Shown here piece by piece: positions 11,417-14,402 of a DNA stretch of 14,402 bases. The position numbers were made by a program, and so were the translations under genes. Numbering within the stretch: position 1 is the stretch's first letter; each line of letters starts with the position of its first letter. A model generated the notes under the pieces. It made no database searches. It had not been told where the DNA came from and saw only the letters and a list, made by a program, of their open reading frames with translations. The stretch is from positions 1-14,402 of the forward strand of contig DFIB01000183.1 in NCBI GenBank assembly GCA_002371375.1, in the 5' to 3' direction. This DNA is from Mageeibacillus sp. UBA3708 (GTDB lineage Bacteria; Bacillota; Clostridia; Saccharofermentanales; Saccharofermentanaceae).

Positions 11417-14402
11417 TTATATCTCAATACTTCCGGTAAACACCTTTTCGCAGTTTCCGGTCATGAATACCGCATCGTCCGTGTAATTTACGACCAGTTC
11501 CCCGCCACGGAGGATGACGCGGATGTCTTCACCTTTGGGGCAGTACCCGTTGAGGCAGGCTGCAACGACAGACGCGCAAGCACCGGTACCGCAGGCGAGC
11601 GTCTCGCCGGAACCGCGCTCCCAGACACGCATCTTCAGTGTATGCGGATTGATCACCTTGACGAACTCCGTGTTGACCCTCTCGGGGAACAACTTGTCCG
11701 TCTCAAATACAGGACCCGTCTTCTCGAGATTGAGGACATCGACCAGATCTGTGAAGACAACTGCATGGGGATTGCCCATGGATACGCACGTGATATTGTA
11801 TGAAGATCCTCCGATCGTCACAGGACGGTTAACGACTGTGTCGCCGTCGAGCGCTACGGGTATCTGTGAAGGGACAAGTTCCGCCCTGCCCATGTCCACC
11901 TTAACACGGACGACCTCATCAGCCATCGTCATGAGTTCGAGCTTCCTGATCCCGCTCTTTGTCTCGACTGTCATATGCTTGCGCTTGTGCCCTGCCACAT
12001 CGTACATATACTTGCCGACACAGCGGATGGCGTTGCCGCACATCCTGCCTTCCGACCCGTCGAGATTGTACATGATCATACGGCAGTCGGCGACACGGGA
12101 AGGGGCGATCAGGACGATGCCGTCGCCGCCTACGCCGTAGTGACGGTCAGACATATATACCGACAGAGACTCCGGCGAAGCGACCATCTTGTCAAGGCAG
12201 TCGATATAGATATAGTCGTTGCCGCATCCCTGCATTTTTGTAAAGTTTATGACTTTGCGTTTCTCGCGCATATTGTTGATATCAACGAGTTCGGTGTTGA
12301 TCTCGCTGTACCTGCTCATAAGGCTGTCCGCCAGAGCATCAGCCGTATCAATGGCGGTCAGGCACGGGATTCCCAGCATTACGGCACGGCGGCGGAGCTT
12401 GACTGAATCCCTCGCGGGAAGACGTCCTTTGGCCGACGTGGATATGATATAGTTCACGCGTCCGCTCTCCAGAAGGGTCATTGTATTGTCGGTGTCGGAT
12501 TCGTGTATCTTGTGGACAGTCTCGACAGAGAGTCCCGCATCACGGAGGGCGACTGCATTCCCGGCAGTCGCGAAGAGCTCGAATCCCAGTGATGCAAACT
12601 TCTTGGCTACTTCAACTATCTCGGACTTGTCTGAGTTGCGGACTGAGATCAGTACACCGCCGTGCTTGTACATCTTGTAGCCTGCTGCCACAAGACCTTT
12701 GTACAATGCTTCCGACAGATTGCGCCCCACGCCCAGGACTTCGCCTGTGGACTTCATCTCGGGACCAAGCTGCGTATCGACGTCTGTCAATTTCTCAAAG
12801 GAGAACACCGGAACCTTGACGCATGTGTATGGTGACTGTCTGTAGAATCCGACACCATAATCCATATCTGCGAGCTTCTCACCGAGTGACACTCTTATCG
12901 CGCAGTCCACCATCAAAACTCCTGTCACTTTGCTCATGTAGGGAACTGTTCTTGACGCACGCGGATTGACTTCTATTACATATATCTGGTCGTCTTTGAC
13001 GATGTACTGGATATTAACTATTCCGATGGAAGACAGTCCTTCACATAGTGCCTTAGTCGTATCCACGAGTCTCTTTGCCATGCGGTCATAAATATGCTTG
13101 GCAGGATACACCGCTATAGAATCTCCTGAATGGATCCCGGCCCTCTCGATATGCTCCATTATGCCCGGAATCAATACGTCATGTCCGTCGTATATCGCAT
13201 CGACCTCGATCTCGCGTCCCTGGATGTACTTGTCAATGAGAACAGGGTTCTCGATGCCCTGCGCAAGGATGATATCCATATACTCGTTCACATCCTCGTC
13301 GTGGAAAGCGATGGTCATGTTCTGGCCGCCGAGCACGTATGAAGGCCGCAGCAGGATCGGATATTCCAGCGTGTGTGCAGCCTCCAGCGCATCTTCCTTT
13401 GTAAGCACGGAGAATCCCTTCGGTCTTGCGATCCCCAGCCTCTCCAAAAGCGCATCGAACCTCTCGCGGTCCTCGGCCATATCGATCGAATCGGCAGACG
13501 TTCCGATGATGTTAATGTTATTTTGCGCCAGCGTTTTGGTAAGCTTGATGGCCGTCTGCCCGCCGAAAGCAACAACAACCCCCACCGGCTTCTCCTGCCC
13601 GATGATGTTGAGCACATCTTCAGATGTCAGCGGCTCAAAATAGAGTCTGTCTCCGGTATCAAAATCGGTCGATACAGTCTCCGGATTATTATTGATTATG
13701 ACCACCCTGTAGCCCTGTTCACGGAGCGCATGTACGCAGTGGACCGCAGCATAGTCGAATTCTATTCCCTGTCCTATTCTGATCGGGCCTGAACCGATCA
13801 CTATGACCGTATCCCTGCCGCTGTCCGAACCGGGTCCGGCTTCATTCTCGCCGCCTGATGCCGCGCTGTTATAAGTTGCATAGAAGTATGGCGTAACAGC
13901 CTCGAATTCGCCTGCACACGTATCGACCATCTTATATGTCACCTGTGCCGACTTCTTATAATCAGCCACGGATACACCGGATATCCTCTCTATGGCTCGG
14001 TCAGTGAACCCGAGCTTCTTGCCCTTGACATACATTTCTTCGCCTAACATACAGGCCGGGCCGGCAATCGCCTTCTCGTAGCTTACCAGGTTCTTTATCT
14101 TGCTTAGGAACCAGTTATCGATCATGGTGACATCGTGTATCTCATCGATGCCGAACCCTCTGTGCAAACCTTCGGCGACGTAGAACAGCCGCTCATCGGT
14201 AGTGCGCCCTATACCTGCCCGTATATCGTCGTCAGACACGTTCCTGAGCTTGGGAAGTCTCAGTGTATCGACCGATATCTCGGCACCCCTTACGGCCTTC
14301 ATCAGGGCGCTCTCAAAGGAATCGGAGATCGCCATGACTTCACCCGTCGCCTTCATCTGCGTGCCGAGATCTCTCTTGGCATAGACGAACTTATCGAACG
14401 GC
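11417..14402 (-). CDS. carB-dapF: CarB-DapF fusion: carbamoyl-phosphate synthase large subunit / diaminopimelate epimerase (5' part outside window)
   Basis: 994 residues are visible; the frame is open at the window edge, where PFDKFVYAKRDLGTQMKATGEV matches E. coli CarB around residue 360, so roughly 360 N-terminal residues are missing. Visible residues 20-170 are the oligomerisation region. About 195-560 is the second ATP-grasp domain (IGSGPIRIGQGIEFDYA, RPSYVLGG, EVNPRASRTVPYMSKVTG), and 570-700 the MGS-like allosteric domain (VLISVRNSDKSEIVEVAKKFASLGFELFATAGNA). With no stop and only a short linker (SEINTELVDINNM), DapF follows from residue 711 (minus strand from 12271): FTKMQGCGNDY, MCGNAIRC with catalytic Cys (788), and ACGTGACA with the second catalytic Cys (937). 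The DapF part is 284 residues, a full-length epimerase. No ribosome binding site precedes the internal ATG at 12271. CarB makes carbamoyl phosphate for pyrimidines and arginine; DapF converts LL- to meso-diaminopimelate for lysine and peptidoglycan. Both halves look catalytically intact. Confidence 0.9.
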   Translation of the reverse strand, partial: PFDKFVYAKRDLGTQMKATGEVMAISDSFESALMKAVRGAEISVDTLRLPKLRNVSDDDIRAGIGRTTDERLFYVAEGLHRGFGIDEIHDVTMIDNWFLSKIKNLVSYEKAIAGPACMLGEEMYVKGKKLGFTDRAIERISGVSVADYKKSAQVTYKMVDTCAGEFEAVTPYFYATYNSAASGGENEAGPGSDSGRDTVIVIGSGPIRIGQGIEFDYAAVHCVHALREQGYRVVIINNNPETVSTDFDTGDRLYFEPLTSEDVLNIIGQEKPVGVVVAFGGQTAIKLTKTLAQNNINIIGTSADSIDMAEDRERFDALLERLGIARPKGFSVLTKEDALEAAHTLEYPILLRPSYVLGGQNMTIAFHDEDVNEYMDIILAQGIENPVLIDKYIQGREIEVDAIYDGHDVLIPGIMEHIERAGIHSGDSIAVYPAKHIYDRMAKRLVDTTKALCEGLSSIGIVNIQYIVKDDQIYVIEVNPRASRTVPYMSKVTGVLMVDCAIRVSLGEKLADMDYGVGFYRQSPYTCVKVPVFSFEKLTDVDTQLGPEMKSTGEVLGVGRNLSEALYKGLVAAGYKMYKHGGVLISVRNSDKSEIVEVAKKFASLGFELFATAGNAVALRDAGLSVETVHKIHESDTDNTMTLLESGRVNYIISTSAKGRLPARDSVKLRRRAVMLGIPCLTAIDTADALADSLMSRYSEINTELVDINNMREKRKVINFTKMQGCGNDYIYIDCLDKMVASPESLSVYMSDRHYGVGGDGIVLIAPSRVADCRMIMYNLDGSEGRMCGNAIRCVGKYMYDVAGHKRKHMTVETKSGIRKLELMTMADEVVRVKVDMGRAELVPSQIPVALDGDTVVNRPVTIGGSSYNITCVSMGNPHAVVFTDLVDVLNLEKTGPVFETDKLFPERVNTEFVKVINPHTLKMRVWERGSGETLACGTGACASVVAACLNGYCPKGEDIRVILRGGELVVNYTDDAVFMTGNCEKVFTGSIEI

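Noticed and set aside
11417..12271. Separate dapF gene starting at the internal ATG
   Set aside because: The CarB frame runs into it without a stop and no Shine-Dalgarno sequence precedes the ATG, so a single fusion protein is the simpler reading.

Overview
The window looks like a chromosomal piece from an anaerobic Firmicute of class Clostridia (Lachnospiraceae/Oscillospiraceae-like). The evidence is near-balanced base composition, strong GGAGG-type ribosome binding sites, cell-wall-binding (choline-binding-like) repeat proteins, a sensor-GGDEF protein built on a LacI-type ligand domain, and a stand-alone CofE-like ligase beside a MutS-like ATPase. I would not go below class with confidence.

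Layout, left to right. Positions 1-1208 hold no convincing gene. They are a mosaic of structured repeats: the end of a 64-65 bp tandem array (family A), a ~124 bp hairpin element (family B), a pair of ~127 bp elements with covarying hairpins (family C), a 118 bp stretch with terminal inverted repeats, and a second B element that runs into the 3' end of the first gene. Next comes a MutS-like ATPase (minus strand), divergently transcribed from a CofE-like (F420 ligase family) protein over a palindromic promoter region. Two paralogous secreted cell-wall-binding repeat proteins follow on the plus strand, each with its own promoter region and terminator. After a convergent hairpin comes a minus-strand cluster: a sensor-GGDEF protein, an ABC ATPase and its membrane partner, the last two translationally overlapping. 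An 809 bp gap then holds the large A array, a composite spacer and a third B element. The window ends inside a minus-strand gene that is an in-frame fusion of carbamoyl-phosphate synthase large subunit (CarB) to diaminopimelate epimerase (DapF); the CarB N-terminus lies beyond the right edge.

The known functions do not form one pathway. They cover nucleotide/arginine precursor synthesis, lysine/peptidoglycan precursor synthesis, cell-surface proteins, ABC export, cyclic-dinucleotide signalling and two ATP/GTP-family orphans. The most unusual content is (i) the CarB-DapF fusion and (ii) the repeat families. Families B and C keep base pairing across copies through compensatory changes, which points to selection on RNA or single-stranded DNA structure. 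A similar composite block, A array then a shared 23-nt sequence then B, appears at both ends of the window.
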